Below, piece by piece: positions 12,156 through 24,899 of a DNA stretch of 64,000 bases (its first letter is position 1; each line of letters begins with the position of its first letter). The notes beneath the pieces are model-generated. The model saw only the letters and a program-made list of their open reading frames with translations, was not told the origin of the DNA and searched no databases. The stretch is taken from positions 32,177,025 to 32,241,024 of the forward strand of contig OX344763.1 of the NCBI GenBank assembly GCA_947034895.1, given 5' to 3'. The stretch is from Rhytidiadelphus loreus. Taxonomy: Eukaryota; Streptophyta; Bryopsida; Hypnales; Hylocomiaceae. A program made the translations under genes and the position numbers.

Positions 12156-12885
12156 CTTGATGGACTGACTGTACACTTTTTTTCATTCAACTTCTTGCTC
12201 GGGATAAATGTGGAAAAAGACAGTACATAAAGGGTAAGAGACCCCGATGAGGACCTCAGTCCAGGTCTCATAGGAGCAATTGGAAGGAAAAGGAGTAAAA
12301 GAAAAGTAACTAGCCAACGCTAACATGTACCTACAGGCGTGAATAGGGAGGGACCGTTTTTCATTTAGTTCACTATGGCATTGTGGACCGAAAGAGAACT
12401 GCATAGCATCAGAGTATACGCATCCGGTTGTACTTGACGCAAATACCATAATACTGTAGGCCCACCTCATATTTCCACGAAAAAGACTGAAAGGTAGCGG
12501 CAAGGGAACCCAATTTCAGCCAGAATGAATTCGAGTGGACATTCTAGGGCAAGAGTTCTCACGTTCTGGCCGAATTTAAGATGAAGGTACCTTAGGAAAG
12601 GTGGAGGCAACTCTTATGTCAGAAGGAGCCAGTCCACTGTAGGAGAGACTTCATATCTGCAAAGGAAATAATCAAAATACTTTGCCAAAGGAGTAAATAC
12701 GTTTGTCAGAAAAATGTTAGGATGCCAAGTGCTACAGGAAAAGATTAGGTAAGTCTGCACGGTCATCAGAATAGACAAAAACTCAGGAACAAATTCAAAG
12801 AGCAGAGAGATTGGTCACGAAGCCAGAAACAGTTACAAAAAAGAGAAAAACCTTGAAAAAAATGAAAGATGGTATCATTATAGGT
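12156..12885 (-). other. Downstream flank and probable 3' UTR of PEX7
   Basis: No independent gene was recognised. The part nearest 12885 must include the PEX7 3' UTR. No unambiguous polyadenylation signal could be chosen by eye. Confidence 0.4.
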
Positions 12886-15800
12886 CTAAGCAGCACGGGG
12901 ATCCATGCCCATCTGCCAGACGTAGACCGACTCATCCCACGCAGTGCTGGCTAGCAAACCCTCCACTAAGACGCTCATGTCAATGCCAACAGCAAACTCC
13001 GTGTGATGGGTTAGACGAGCAAGGAGGGCATCCTCTGGCTGCCGGAAGTCCCACATACAGACCGTCATGTCGTACGAGCAGGACGCCAAGAGGGTTTCTT
13101 GGTGAGGCGAGAATTTCACCCGACGAACAGCATACGTGTGGCCGAGCATTCGTGTCAGCTCTTGACGAGGGTTTCGAACGTCCCAGATCTTGATCGACTT
13201 ATCCACCGAGCCTGTTGCCAGTATGAACTCGTTGTACTTGTTCCAATCGCATGTGAGTATTTCCATTTCATGTCCTGGGATTACGAAGGTTGATCGGGGT
13301 TGACGCACATCCCATACCCGGACCGTGCAATCACCAGACGCGGAAGCAAAAATATCCGCATGCCGTGGATTCCTGGCCAGAGCACAAGTCCCAAATTCGA
13401 AAAAAAATGTAAAAAAAACATGATATCATGGAGGGCGTACATACATTTCAATGAATCAATTGCTTCCAGGTGGGACTAATTCGTAACTCGATTACTAAAG
13501 CAATGTAGAGCTCGGTGGCTTCCATTCTTAATCTGAACGTAGAGCTCTACACAAAGAGCCGCTAATTATACACGAAATTAGGCATCAAGGAAAAAAAGGT
13601 TGGCAAGGTAGCAACGAGATAGTCATAGACTTACCAGGTTGCGTTGTAGACACAGTAAGAGTGCTCGGCGAAAGTTCTTAGTGACTGTGGTGCATCTACA
13701 GTCCACAACTGCACTAGAATTCAATGATTAGCAATATTAGACGTCTTGAAAATTCTTCACACCAACAAGAGACGTGAAAATACGGCGTGTCAAACTATTA
13801 TAATATGCACTAGTGCAAGTGAATGGACTCCAAGGTCTGAGCTATACCCTGTACCAGCCTCCAGACGTTTCACATACAAGGATCCAAATCAGTTAACCCT
13901 CATTTTCTAATCCCCTCATTGGCCCCACAAACTAAGAGCTACAACATACGCAGTCAGTTATAAACCAGAACGCACAATTAGACTTCCTCAACCGTCAAAG
14001 ATAGGAAAATCAGAACATGTTGCTGCATAGGCTTATGTAGGTAAAATTTGACGTGCATGATCAAGTAATGAAATTCTGGGTCAGATAACATCTCCAACAC
14101 AATAATGTGACTAGTTACCCAAGTAAAAGTAAGAAGCAAGGAAGATACTGTAGTGTGGAAGGGTCCCTCATATATGGATGATGCCTACCCGAATAGTGTC
14201 ATCCCAAGAGCTACTCAAAAACGAATCTTTCCTGACCATATTCCAGTCAACCGAAGCCCTGCTCCACAACATAGTGCACTGATCAGCGTGGATCATAGCT
14301 AAATTTCAGTCCTCGCACAAAGCCTTAATGGATCACTCTAATTTCAAACATGTAAATCAGCTGAATTTTTTTGATAAGGCAATTCTAAAAAATATATAGA
14401 GAAGTCTTTAGACTCGAAGAGAAAAGGAGCAGAACTCCCCAACGTAAAAGATATTCAAACTAAAAGATTGCGTCTATTACAGCCGATAATGAGAAGGATT
14501 AAGACGTACACTTCATGTGCATGCTCTAGAAGGTTGCTAACTGGGTTAGCCATGGGAGGAGCTGATAAATCCCAAACCTGAAAGCAAACAACATCGTCCA
14601 TGTACACAGTCAGAGATCCTATTCGCGAAGCTTCACGACTTATCCGCTAATTGATCACATATTCGAATGACAAGATATATTTGAAGGTCTGTTTTAAGGT
14701 CTTCTTCAACAATATTATATGTTCGAGGACTATCAAGTACTCTAGCCAAATCTGAAGAGTAACCACAGGATCTGATCATTACCTTGATACTGCCATCTCC
14801 ACTTGCTGATACCAGCACATTTTCGTTGTCCTGTTTAAATGTTCAAGTGCATTACAACGGAAATCAAGAAATATAGATCACCAAGAGCACCGAAACATGA
14901 CTGTAAATTAGCGGACAGTTTTCAAGGAAGGCACCTCTGCATTGACATTGCAACACGATGAGATCTTCAGCATTGGAAAATTGAGGTTTGAGACTAAATG
15001 GCAGGACAACTACGAATAACGGATCCTGACATAGGTGAAATTCAGCAGTGAAGGTGAAGAAAGAGTACCTCAGACCACGCACAATCATAAAGACCATCGG
15101 GGGTATCAAATGCAGCTATTTGCACCATGCCATTAGGAGTTAACTGCAAATAATAAAAACAATTTAGTTCTCTTAAATCGGGGAAGGAATGACTAGCTCT
15201 CTTGTGCTACTCAAAACATCCCTTCTATAACTACTAAACATATGAAATGTGCAGAAGGAATACTCCGTATCTTTTTCGAAAGTGAAGGTAAGAAACTGCT
15301 TGCATTCTTCAAATTCTACTGCCTTCAAATATAAGAAATATATCATGAGAGATACTTACGTCAAGTATATGCTGGCGGCCGGTACCAACAATGCCAAAGT
15401 TTTCTGAAGTGGACACAGCTATACGGTTCTCCAAAAATGGACTGAATTTCACCTGGTAAAATCAACAAGTCCTCCAAGTTCAAAGCCCCAATGTACTAAT
15501 TACCTACATCGCTAAATATAATTGGTCACTATATCTCAAAAAGAAATGCATAAATTATACGGCGAGAGTCAAGTTCCCCAACAAATGAATTTGCTCTAAT
15601 GCAGCACAATTGCGCATACTATACTCATCATAAAGCAGAGAATTGATCTTCTACAGACAACAGTTCAGAAATACAGCAATCAGCAGAAAAGGTGAGGGCT
15701 ATCAACAGCAAACATAGACAGTCCTTTCTCGATTAAGATTGCAATAAAGCGCTTGATAACGCAGGAGTTTAACATGTCGACACAACCATGGTCCTCCTAA

Positions 15801-16640
15801 GAGAAGCAACTCTACTCTCTTTAGTTAATTGTGTTATGTTCCACCGAGCTTATAAAGAAAGTAGAAATCCTACCAGATGTAATATTTTCAGTCTACTTTC
15901 CTAGAAATAAGTTTTTTAAGCACATTTACTGCCCGTAAAACTATCATCAATCGGGGGTTTCGCTGCAATTAGGTCATCTAGCCCTCAATGAAAAGTGCCT
16001 GGAGTCCTCCTAATCTTCTTCGATCAAGCCTTCGTAAAACTCCGAAGACGCCTACAATCGGTTCCTCAGTTGCGTCAATACTAATCTCCCCGAAGCCTCT
16101 TCGCAGGTTACACTTAAACAACAAAGAAGTCATTTCTTAATTAAGAATGATAAACAGTGCTGGAGCTTAACAATGTTGCACACATTTTGACACAGCCATA
16201 CTCCTCCTAAAAGAAAAATCTACACTTTTTCAGCTAATTGTCTCGGCTTCCACAGAGCAATTCGACCACAAGTACTATTTCTTTCTAAATTCTTAGAAAA
16301 TAAGGAATTCAAGAAAATTTACTGAGCGCAAAACAAACGTCAATCGAAATTAGGTCATCAACATAACTCTTCGACAAAGAACACCACTGCCTAAACGAAA
16401 ATTGCCTAGAGTACTTTCAAGTCTTCTTTTTGCGAACTAATCTCCTTCGATCAGCCCTTCGCGAACCTCCAAGAATCCTATAATTAATGTTTTCCTCAAT
16501 TGCATCAAGACTACGCTCATTCGCAGATTGTCACTTGAACAATAAATTTCAGCGAAAAGCAAGAAGAAGGAACAGGAGCAGAGACGAAAAGAAGGTGAAC
16601 TCACGGAGTAGCCGTTGAAGGCGGTCTTGAACATCGGCAT
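12886..16640 (-). CDS. PEX7: Peroxisomal PTS2 import receptor PEX7 (WD40 protein)
   Basis: PEX7 is the cytosolic WD40 receptor that recognises N-terminal PTS2 signals and delivers cargo to peroxisomes, in plants together with PEX5. Eight exons on the minus strand join in frame: 16605-16640, 15360-15452, 15069-15143, 14783-14830, 14512-14577, 14189-14278, 13635-13708 and 12886-13372, giving 322 residues; plant PEX7 is about 317. Exon 1 begins MPMFKTAFNGYS, followed by VKFSPFLENRIAVST, the typical PEX7 opening. Successive WD units end ASGDGSIKVWD, SSSWDDTIRLWTVD, ASGDCTVRVWD, TGSVDKSIKIWD and CSYDMTVCMWD, and the protein ends YVWQMGMDPRAA, the hallmark PEX7 tail. Most donors are GTAAGT- or GTGAGT-like. 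The exon 5 donor (GAA|GTGTAC) is weak, and the exon 6 start at 14278 adds about six residues not expected from the family, so that junction is the least certain. Intron 1 is 1.15 kb and holds a tandem duplication. Confidence 0.93.
15741..16548. repeat. Tandem duplication of about 400 bp within PEX7 intron 1
   Basis: The two diverged units are about 15741-16130 and 16141-16548. Matching landmarks are GGAGTTTAACA with GGAGCTTAACA (offset 399), AATTAGGTCATC in both, CTTCTTCGATCAAGCC with TCTCCTTCGATCAGCC, and TTCGCAGGTTACACTTAAAC with TTCGCAGATTGTCACTTGAA. The second unit ends about 55 bp from the exon 1 donor. Exon 1 itself is not duplicated. Confidence 0.75.
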
Positions 16641-18503
16641 CCTGACGTCGATGTTCTCTCAATTTAAGAAGCTATAAACCTCCGGATTGACCTCGCCTTG
16701 GCTAGTTTTGCCAGAAGGCTGTGTCCTCCCCACTTAACAAATTTCGAGCTCGGAGTGTTCAATACAAATTCAATACTCGTGCGAGGAAGTGGAACTGAGT
16801 GTGCAACTTTGTGTGAAGGACCTAAGTTATGGCGAATTCGGTGACTGCGGAGACTACGAAAGCCCTCCGACGAAGAATCATCGGGATTGTCAGGCAACAA
16901 TCCAGTTTTTTTTTGCTTTTCTTTATTTGGGGGCAGTGCAGACAGCGATCTTCGTTCGTATGGATGAAACGTGAAAAATGTAGATGAATGTTGAATCATT
17001 CGTCCCAAACGTGGTTTATAGATGAAATGAGTTACGATTTAGGAAGAGAGAGAGAAGTAACCCCAAGACTTTGTTCATCCAAGATCCCACACCTAAGGTT
17101 TAATAATAGTTTAGTAAATTCTTCAATTGAAAAACGGAGAATCTATATTGTCAAATATTGTCAATTTTTTTTTCTTACTTCTTTCGAACAAAATTTTCTT
17201 TAAACAAAGAGGCTTCAGTCTTGTCCCTTAAGAATACAAACTGATGGCCATGCCATTGTCATGATGCATTCCATTACCCACATAATTTGATGTTATGATT
17301 TTCAAAATTTTCAAGATGTCTATTTATAGTCTTCTAAATTTAGATAGCCATTTTGGATAGAAGATTCTTTAATAATCTAAAAGAACATTGCTATATTTGA
17401 TTTTTACAAATTATTCATATCGACAATTTTTAAAGTGAATCTTAGAGTGACAATTAGTTGATTGCATCAAAAAGTTATGCCTAGAGGAAATTAGTTAAGT
17501 AATTTTATTTCTAGTTCCTTGACTAAAGTTTGGGCAAAAAAATTATGAACAATTGAACATCCTTCAATTGATTCTTGTTAACAAAATTTATTTGAAATAG
17601 TGATTCTTGATGACCACCTATAATACTAAGCATGGCAACTAAGCACAAACATGATCTCAAATATGTGCCATGTGACTAAAGATGTAATAAAAATAAAAAA
17701 GCACGTAGTCTCATTTTAAGTTTTGTATAGCTAAAAATGTGAATTAGATATGAGATTCATTGGAATCTTCTTAATGTATTGACAATGAAAGGATTACAAA
17801 GGATCAATGATGAATCAATTAAGATAGTTACATAATGACAAGAATATTGATGTAGATAATAAGAATATTACTTATAGAGAAATTCAATGGTCTTTGAAAA
17901 GCAAAGCCTTTGTTAGGTTTAGATATCATTTTTAAAATGTCAAAAGAAGAAGTCCACATGATGGTCTTATGGCCAAGACTAGGCCAAGACCATATTAGCT
18001 AATCACATAAAGTCAAAATCCCAATTTGATCATTCTCCCTAATAGAATCTTTACTATTGAAATCTTTACTACTAGAATATTTCTTTTATGTTTGTTGATG
18101 GAAACATTACCAGTAGTATTATTGCTTTTATGTTTGTTGGGGCACACAAGATAATTCTAACACCATCAACATCTTTTCACAAATGCTATTACTGTCTCAA
18201 CACAAGTTCCATAATTGTCACTGCTGCCAAAACGCAATTGCACACACAATTCACATCTGAGAAACAATACCTCAATTGTGGCAGGTCTGATTACAATCAC
18301 AGCCTCAAGAATCTGAACCCCTGAATAAATACTACTTCGATATACCTTTCAGAAAACCACTCTTTAGGTGAAGTCTCGGTCTCCTAAAGGTTGTGTTCTG
18401 ATCACTCAATGAGGCCAAATATGTGCTTTCGCATGCTTTGCCGCGAAGGGGACTAAAGAATCAGCTCTTTTAAATTACAGTGTTCAATGTGCTAATTCAC
18501 AGT
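16641..18503. other. PEX7 upstream region and PEX7-ZDS intergenic DNA
   Basis: Positions 16641 to about 17000 are GC-balanced and probably contain the PEX7 promoter and leader. A 114-codon minus-strand frame (16664-17008) lies just upstream of the PEX7 ATG, has no domain, and is read as leader sequence. From 17000 to 18300 the DNA is AT-rich with nothing recognised. Positions 18300-18503 probably include the ZDS 3' UTR. Confidence 0.45.
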
Positions 18504-21500
18504 TTACACGAATGTCAACTCATCTTTGGCTGGTTCTCCTTGCAGGGAAGCATTGGATTGTATAATGGCTATTCTTTGTCGAAGGTCAACGAGCTCTACA
18601 CCAGCTTCGTTGATACGAGCAGATGTCCGACGTCCAGACAGGGTCGCTCCTTCCATGCTGTCGATGTAGTCCTGTTCCAGTGTATCCACATTTTGTGTAA
18701 GCACATTCAGCTCTTTGAATTGCGTAAATTATCCATTGAAACTCACCATGATGGACATCACTCGTAACTTTAGGCAAAAATTTGGGCTTCAGTATCAATT
18801 CTAAGGAAACCGCACCTACATTTGCGTACCTGTTTCTATAGCCAACCAATACAGAATCTATTGAAGAGAGCCTACAGTCGATTTTGGGAACACCTATTTT
18901 CAGACTTCTGAAAATTCATGGTTTACTGAGACGGTGTCCAAAAAACACATGCTAAGAAAATCTGGAATCCTCTTTTGATTCCCAATAAGATCCAACAAGT
19001 ACTTTAGTCATAGGAACCAAGTTCAAGTGCTTGTTGAGACAATTATTAGGTGGAGTTGCCTTAAATCAATGTATGCTGTACCTGCTTGGTGTACGAGCCT
19101 GACAGGAAAAAGTTGGAGACGGGTGTCTTTTGGTCAGGTCGGAAAACGTCCATGCCAGGAGCTTCACGATACAATGACTGAGCGATCTTAACCACAGATG
19201 ACCACGTCATCTCAAGCCCAGCAGCCGAGGGGAAGAGCCGAATAATCTGGACAATTAAAGTGATATAGGTTAGCCATTTATTGAGTATAACCCTAGTACA
19301 ACCCTGCGGCACGTACCAAGTCGTCCAAACAAACCAAACAACGCTCATTTCAACTCATGGTAGGCTAAGAATACTTGGCCTCCCAATAGCTAGCCCATAT
19401 TCCACTTCACCATATCAATTGACTCTTCAGCTTACCCATGTTAATCTAAGGTCCCAAACGGCCAAAAGTGCCCGCTTCCACGGTGAAATAAACGACTCAG
19501 GAAGCTTCAAGGACGGGACAGAAACGTACCAAAAGGAAAAAGCAATAATACGTTGAATTTTTAACGACAGAAATCAAAGTATTTAAAGTCATTATAATTG
19601 ATAATGAGCTTTCAAAGTGGAATTTCTAATGTTGGCTTAAGCAGTTGGTGCGGAACTCAAATATGACACTTTCAAAGCTAACAAAATAGCGTGTACGAAT
19701 TTTCGTACATGTTGCCATTATGTTCTGTTATTGTGCGCGTATAAACTTCCTGAATGTCAGGAAGGAAACAAACCTGTTGGTGTATCTTCTCAATAATCTT
19801 TTCGTTTGGTAGAGCCATGTATGGATCTCCCGGAGTCAACACCGCTCTGGTCATGCATCATACATGAGTCCATCAATAACTGCACGCAAGAGACTAGATT
19901 GCGAATCGAACCCAAACAAAATAGATTGCCAATCTGCATCAAAATATTTGCTCTAAGCAATTTTAAAAAAAAATGAAAAGGCACTTTCAAATTAGTGAAA
20001 AGAATAAGAGCTTACTGGATGAGAGAGCCTTCTCCAGGTTTATAGTAATCCTTAGGTGACGTCAATGCGAGATCAGCGAAACATGAGAAATCTGCGTCGG
20101 CCGAGTAGAGCAAATTGTCCAACCCAGCAGCCCGCTGCAATTGCCTGCATTATACAATTAAAATTAAACATTGGTGGTTCAATTCGTGCAATCACGAGAA
20201 CCATCAATTGGCAACCCAAGAACAACTCAAAGCCAGAGAACTTAAGTGGCTTGTCAAATATGTAGTCACAACATCCAATCTTATTGCTTTAAAACCTGGA
20301 ATTAAATCCTGAAATCTATATTATGCCCCACAAGGCACTCTAAGGAGTTCATTTGGTTTTGTTAGTGTGTTTGTGATTGTAAAAGGCGGATTAATGCAGA
20401 GTTACTGTGTACCTTTCACATTCCGCAGCATTTTTCCATTTTTAATCAATTCCATGAAATGCATCAATGTCCTATGCCCGGTTTTCATTTTCGCTACTTT
20501 CGAGGCTGGTAAAATATACCTTGATAGCTCCAGCTCTTGCATTTCAGTGACCCATCCGTTAAATCGCAGTTGCACTGTCACCACAGGCACTCCTACAAGC
20601 TTGTAGATGTTGTCAAAAAACTCCCACTCGCGCCAACTTTCTGGCAAGAGTCTGTGTATCCCTGGCACGTCACAAGCTGCGCATGCAAAGATAAAACAAT
20701 TAGAAGATGCAAGAGACGACAAAATCACAATTGCACTACATCACAATGCTACCGGATACAAGTATGCGAGAGGTCATCAATCACCTGCCACATAAGCATC
20801 TGCCTTGACAATTTGTTTCTCAGGTCCCTGTTGAATACCACAGACACAAGTTAGAAAACAACCAGACAAGTGCCGTTCTGTTGACAATAGTCTAGAAAAC
20901 AGGTGCATGAACTGGGCACCTTCCGAAACAGAAAAGTTGCAATCACTCAAAACAAGACACATAATTTTGTATGGACCCTAATCCAGAGATTTTAGTTCCT
21001 ACTGCTAAACCCCAGATTCACAACACAGTTCCAACTTGAAAATTTCCCCTTCACACTGACAATCACTTCTAACTCTCCCACTTTAAAATACAACGACTGA
21101 AACCTGTGTTCCCAAGGTCACATTTGCGGCTCAATGCGAGACTACAGGAACGGAAAAATCATGTTGAAGATTGTCCAGACACTCACCTTTGACATTTCTA
21201 GCCCAGAAACGAAAGTCTCTCCCTCAGGAGTGCGATCATAAAGAACCTCACGACACCCCCAGCGTAAGTGAAACCTGGAAGACAAAGCCTACCAGGTCAG
21301 TAATGAGATATGGTTTTAAAATCAGATAAAACTCTGACACAAAAGTTTGGGGTAGAGCCAAGAACCCAGAGAAGAGCAGGCCTAATAGGGATCCAACGCG
21401 ATTCGGAAACAGTCAATGCGGGGGGTAAAAGCTCACATACTTCCTTAAAAAACAGGAGGGACTACATAGCAGTCTCGACTTCAAAGTATTTCATACCTTC

Positions 21501-24280
21501 CACCTTTCTCTTCGATATACTTTGCAATAGGTCCATTCAGACGCATGTCAGGAGAACCATTGAGCATTCGCAATACTGACGCCTCGGTTTTCGTTGCAAA
21601 GAAGGCAAAAATGGTGAGCATGCACCGAGCACTGATGTTATCACAGTCAAGGAAGCCCAGAGCATAGGCTATAGGATCCCACATCCTCTTGATACTCATG
21701 CGAGTTCCGCCATGTGACATGAACCAGTCTGAAAAGCTCACCTGCTCAGTCGCCACAAATCATTAATGTCACTGAACACTAGAAACCAAAACAATAGTTC
21801 CAACTTGCGCTATCTACATGAGTGCATTGGCAAATTGAGCACCTATAAGGAATGGCACCCTATATACCCGTGCTCCTCCTTCAGCAATTCATTCTCCGTC
21901 GTCATTTATGCTTAGCAGTTCCCACAATTTTATCGGTCAAGCATTTCCGTTTCTCTGTTATTCCCAAACACTACTGGCAACTTGCAGATGTATTAATCTT
22001 AACGTGTAAGTTAAACAAACTAAATTTCCACTTTGGAAACCAATAGCCGATTATAGTAACTTTCAAAACATTCAATTTTACCATTCAAAAGTGTAGGGTA
22101 TGGTTTCCTCTTTCAAATAGAACATTCTGTTACCTTCCTGGAAGCATTTAAAATGATTTACAGCAATTTCCTACAGATGTGGACGTTATTGGTCATTTTG
22201 GGCGCTAGGGGTGAATCAGATCTTAGGAGGACTACATGATCGTAGGAAGCATACAGTTACCTTGTCCAAGTCTCGGATGTTACGCATAGCTCCCTCAGCA
22301 TCAATCAAGGCTCTCACAACTGGACTAGTCGCCAACGCCAATGCGTTCGCTACTTTGTCAAAAGGCTGTGACATACCATGTGATACAATATTGTGTAAGA
22401 CAATTCGATGACACAGCGCAGATGTAACAACTTCCTGTCAGTTTGAAGCAAGTTTCTAAACTAAACAGAAAGAAAACGGAAGACACTCTCGAGCTTACTT
22501 GGAGCTGATTAGTCGTGACAAACGCTTTCATTCCATGCAGAGGTGCTCCGACTGGGAATCTGAAGTCCAACTCTGCTTAGAAGCACCAATAGTGACATGT
22601 GAGCAAAAAATCAATTCTGCATTAGCAAATAACTCCGTTGAAGTTCCTTAAACTAATCGAAGAGTACTTCTTAATTTCTAATTGCAGAACGACAAGAAAA
22701 ATTCGGAAGCAACTGACCTCCAATGTTACCACCCTCGTTAATGAAAGTATGTGTGTGCTGCTTGAGAAGTAAGTTTTCATCTGCTCCGACCTACAAAGAA
22801 TTACATCGTAAGAAACACGATTCACCTACACCGTGCAACACATTTTTTTCAAATCATAAAACCTGATATCTGCATGGGATGGTGAGAATAGTTACCTTTG
22901 TCAAGAGACGAAACAGATTGTTATAGCATCCAAAAAAGACGTGCAACCCCATCTCGATATGATTCCCATCCTTATCCGTGAAAGACCCCACTTTCCCACC
23001 GATGAACTTCCGTGACTCGTAGATGTCGACCTGGCCCCGAGAAACATCAATTCTTAAACCCTAAGTGTCCAAATGGACAAAAATGGCCACTTCCATTTCT
23101 ATAGTCCTTAGAACAATCATTCAGAAAGCTTCAAGGAAGCCAACAAATGTATCACTATAAAGAAGAAACCATACCCTACATTTTTTAACAATAGAAACAT
23201 CTTTTGAAAGTCATCACAATCAGTTATTAGCTTCCAAACCAGGCTTTCTACATCCAGGAACAAACCTCAAGTGCAAATGAGATAACCCTCGCCAGAAAAT
23301 TCACCACTCGAATTGAAACAATAGAATTTATTTCAAAATTCAAAAGAGAGAGGGAGTACCTCGTGACCCTGCTCGAGAAGCTCCACGGCAGTGGACATAC
23401 CAGCAAGACCAGCGCCAATAATAGCCACTTTGAGCTTGGGTCCCTTGTAAGCCTCGGGCTCCGGAGGAAACAGTCCCTTCGGTGCTGAAGCTCACAAAAT
23501 ACACCAAACTGTAAATTCTAGGCCATTCGTCGTAGGCATCCCCAATCCCACAAAATACACGAAACTGCAAATTCTAAGTCATTGGACACAGGTTTCCCAA
23601 ATCCCCGCAAAACCACAAAACTGTAAATTCCACGGCATTTAACACAGGCATCCCAAAACCCACAAAATAAACGAAACTCTAAATTCTAGGCCATTCGTCA
23701 CAGGCATCCCCAATCCCACAAAGTACACCAAACAGTAAATTCCAAACCATTCGACACATACATCCCCAAACCCACAAAATACACGAAACTCTAAGTTCTA
23801 GGCCATTCGTCACAGGCATCCCCAATCCCACAAAATACACCAAAATGTAAATTCTGCAGCATTTCACACATACATTCCCAAACCCACAAAACACACCAAA
23901 CTCTAAATTCCACAGCATTTCACACATACACCCCAAACCCCACAAAATACAAAAAGCTGTGAATTCCACAGCATTTCACAAATCCACCCAAGAACCTAAA
24001 TTAGCATTTAAATCTTTTCAGTGCCATAAACCTTCCTATCTCGGTGAAATTGGAAGCCCCACCACCACCACCATTGCGTACCTTTCCTGCTCATGTCCGA
24101 CACCATGCTCTGCAAGCTGGCTGAGACTTGAAGCTTCGCTCTCTCTCCATTCCTTCCTGTTCGTACTGCGTAACACGGCGTTGGAGAGGAGCCTCTCAAA
24201 TGCGCAGACGAGGAAGAAGCACACAAGGACGCCAACGACGAGGACGACGTCGCCCCTGCTTGGAGTAACAGCCCCGCCAT
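18504..24280 (-). CDS. ZDS: Zeta-carotene desaturase, plastid precursor
   Basis: ZDS desaturates zeta-carotene through neurosporene to a poly-cis lycopene in plastids, using FAD and passing electrons to plastoquinone. Fourteen minus-strand exons join in frame to 592 residues: 24082-24280, 23360-23484, 22896-23030, 22718-22790, 22499-22572, 22261-22365, 21497-21741, 21187-21274, 20785-20827, 20520-20676, 20016-20144, 19774-19846, 19082-19246, 18504-18671. Residues 1-66 are Ser/Ala-rich with few acids, as in a chloroplast transit peptide, followed by [18 protein letters not shown]. The FAD-binding glycine motif GAGLAG is at residues 90-95, ending the beta-alpha-beta at about D110. Family blocks follow: [47 protein letters not shown] and the C-terminal [20 protein letters not shown]. 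The stop is at 18504-18506. Length and block order match plant ZDS rather than phytoene desaturase. Intron 1 carries a 56-bp minisatellite, and a MITE lies upstream of the gene. Confidence 0.96.
23488..23999. repeat. Minisatellite of about nine 56-bp units in ZDS intron 1
   Basis: Nine units of about 56 bp run head to tail. Each has the form ACAAAATACACxAAACTxTA, then AATTCTAGGCCATTCGTCAC, then AGGCATCCCCAATCCC. Two sub-types alternate: one carries GGCCATTCGTCACAGGCATC, the other CAGCATTTCACACATACA. The array begins within about 5 bp of the exon 2 acceptor (23485) and ends about 80 bp from the exon 1 donor (24081), so it fills most of the 597-bp intron. A 96-codon minus-strand frame through it is an artefact of the repeat. 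Confidence 0.9.
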
Positions 24281-24621
24281 CGCTTCCCGAGGACTAAATT
24301 TCTAACAAACAAATTGAATTCTAACAAGCACCGAGAATTTCTTGACGATGGAAAACATTCAGCCGCAATTGAATTGAGGGAGGTGATGCGCGCGGCACTG
24401 GATGCGCACAATGACCACTGGATTGAAGTTTGGATTCCAGGAAGAAGGTGATGAGGGTGGATGGATGAGAGGTTTATCATCGACGGAAACAGATAGTTCA
24501 TCCGGTTGAGCCTGGATTTGGGGGGATGGGGTACAGTTGGAAGTGCGATCCGGGTGCCACGATCCATACTGGGCGAGTGAACACGGTGCCTTTCTTATGG
24601 AAATGAAATAAAATGAAATTA
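24281..24621 (-). promoter_or_regulatory. ZDS leader and proximal promoter region
   Basis: This is the 340 bp between the ZDS start codon and the upstream MITE. It is more GC-balanced than flanking DNA and has no in-frame extension of ZDS. I cannot fix a TATA box or start site. Minus-strand frames here (24196-24567, 24359-24646) lack domains. Confidence 0.4.
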
Positions 24622-24897
24622 AGGTGGGTACCCCCCAAACCGCCACTTTTTGCTACTGTGCCTAGTTACTATTATTAGACTGGTCAAATTTTCATATTTT
24701 CTTGTTGGCAAGTGAAAGAACGTTCTCATTCGCAACATTTGGATACCATATGCAAAAATTATGAAGGATCAATTGAAAGTTCTTTTGGTAGAAGTTTTAG
24801 AATTGTTTCTTCTATGTGGGTACATATTGATTTTGGAGATGTATCCAAAGTGATGACAATGGTTTGGAGTCGCCAACTTATTTGGAGGTTCCCACCT
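24622..24897 (+). mobile_element. MITE family B, copy B2, upstream of ZDS
   Basis: The left end is AGGTGGGTACCCCCCAAACC and the right end GGAGGTTCCCACCT. TA lies at 24620-24621 and 24898-24899. The body follows B1 closely, for example TTTTCATATTTTCTTGTTGG and ATTGATTTTGGAGATGTA. It stands 342 bp upstream of the ZDS ATG, so it may contribute promoter sequence. Confidence 0.85.
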
Positions 24898-24899
24898 TA

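Noticed and set aside
18586..18849. 87-codon minus-strand frame overlapping the last ZDS exon
   Set aside because: It is in a different frame and crosses the intron 13/exon 14 boundary; the ZDS frame has the conserved tail.
23679..23969. 96-codon minus-strand frame with repeating residues
   Set aside because: It is a read-through of the 56-bp array in ZDS intron 1, in the wrong frame for either neighbouring exon.
20520..24280. Phytoene desaturase instead of ZDS
   Set aside because: The [12 protein letters not shown] leader, the [17 protein letters not shown] block and the [14 protein letters not shown] tail follow the ZDS pattern.
24196..24646. Minus-strand frames of 123 and 95 codons upstream of ZDS
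   Set aside because: They lack domains, overlap each other and lie in the ZDS leader or promoter.
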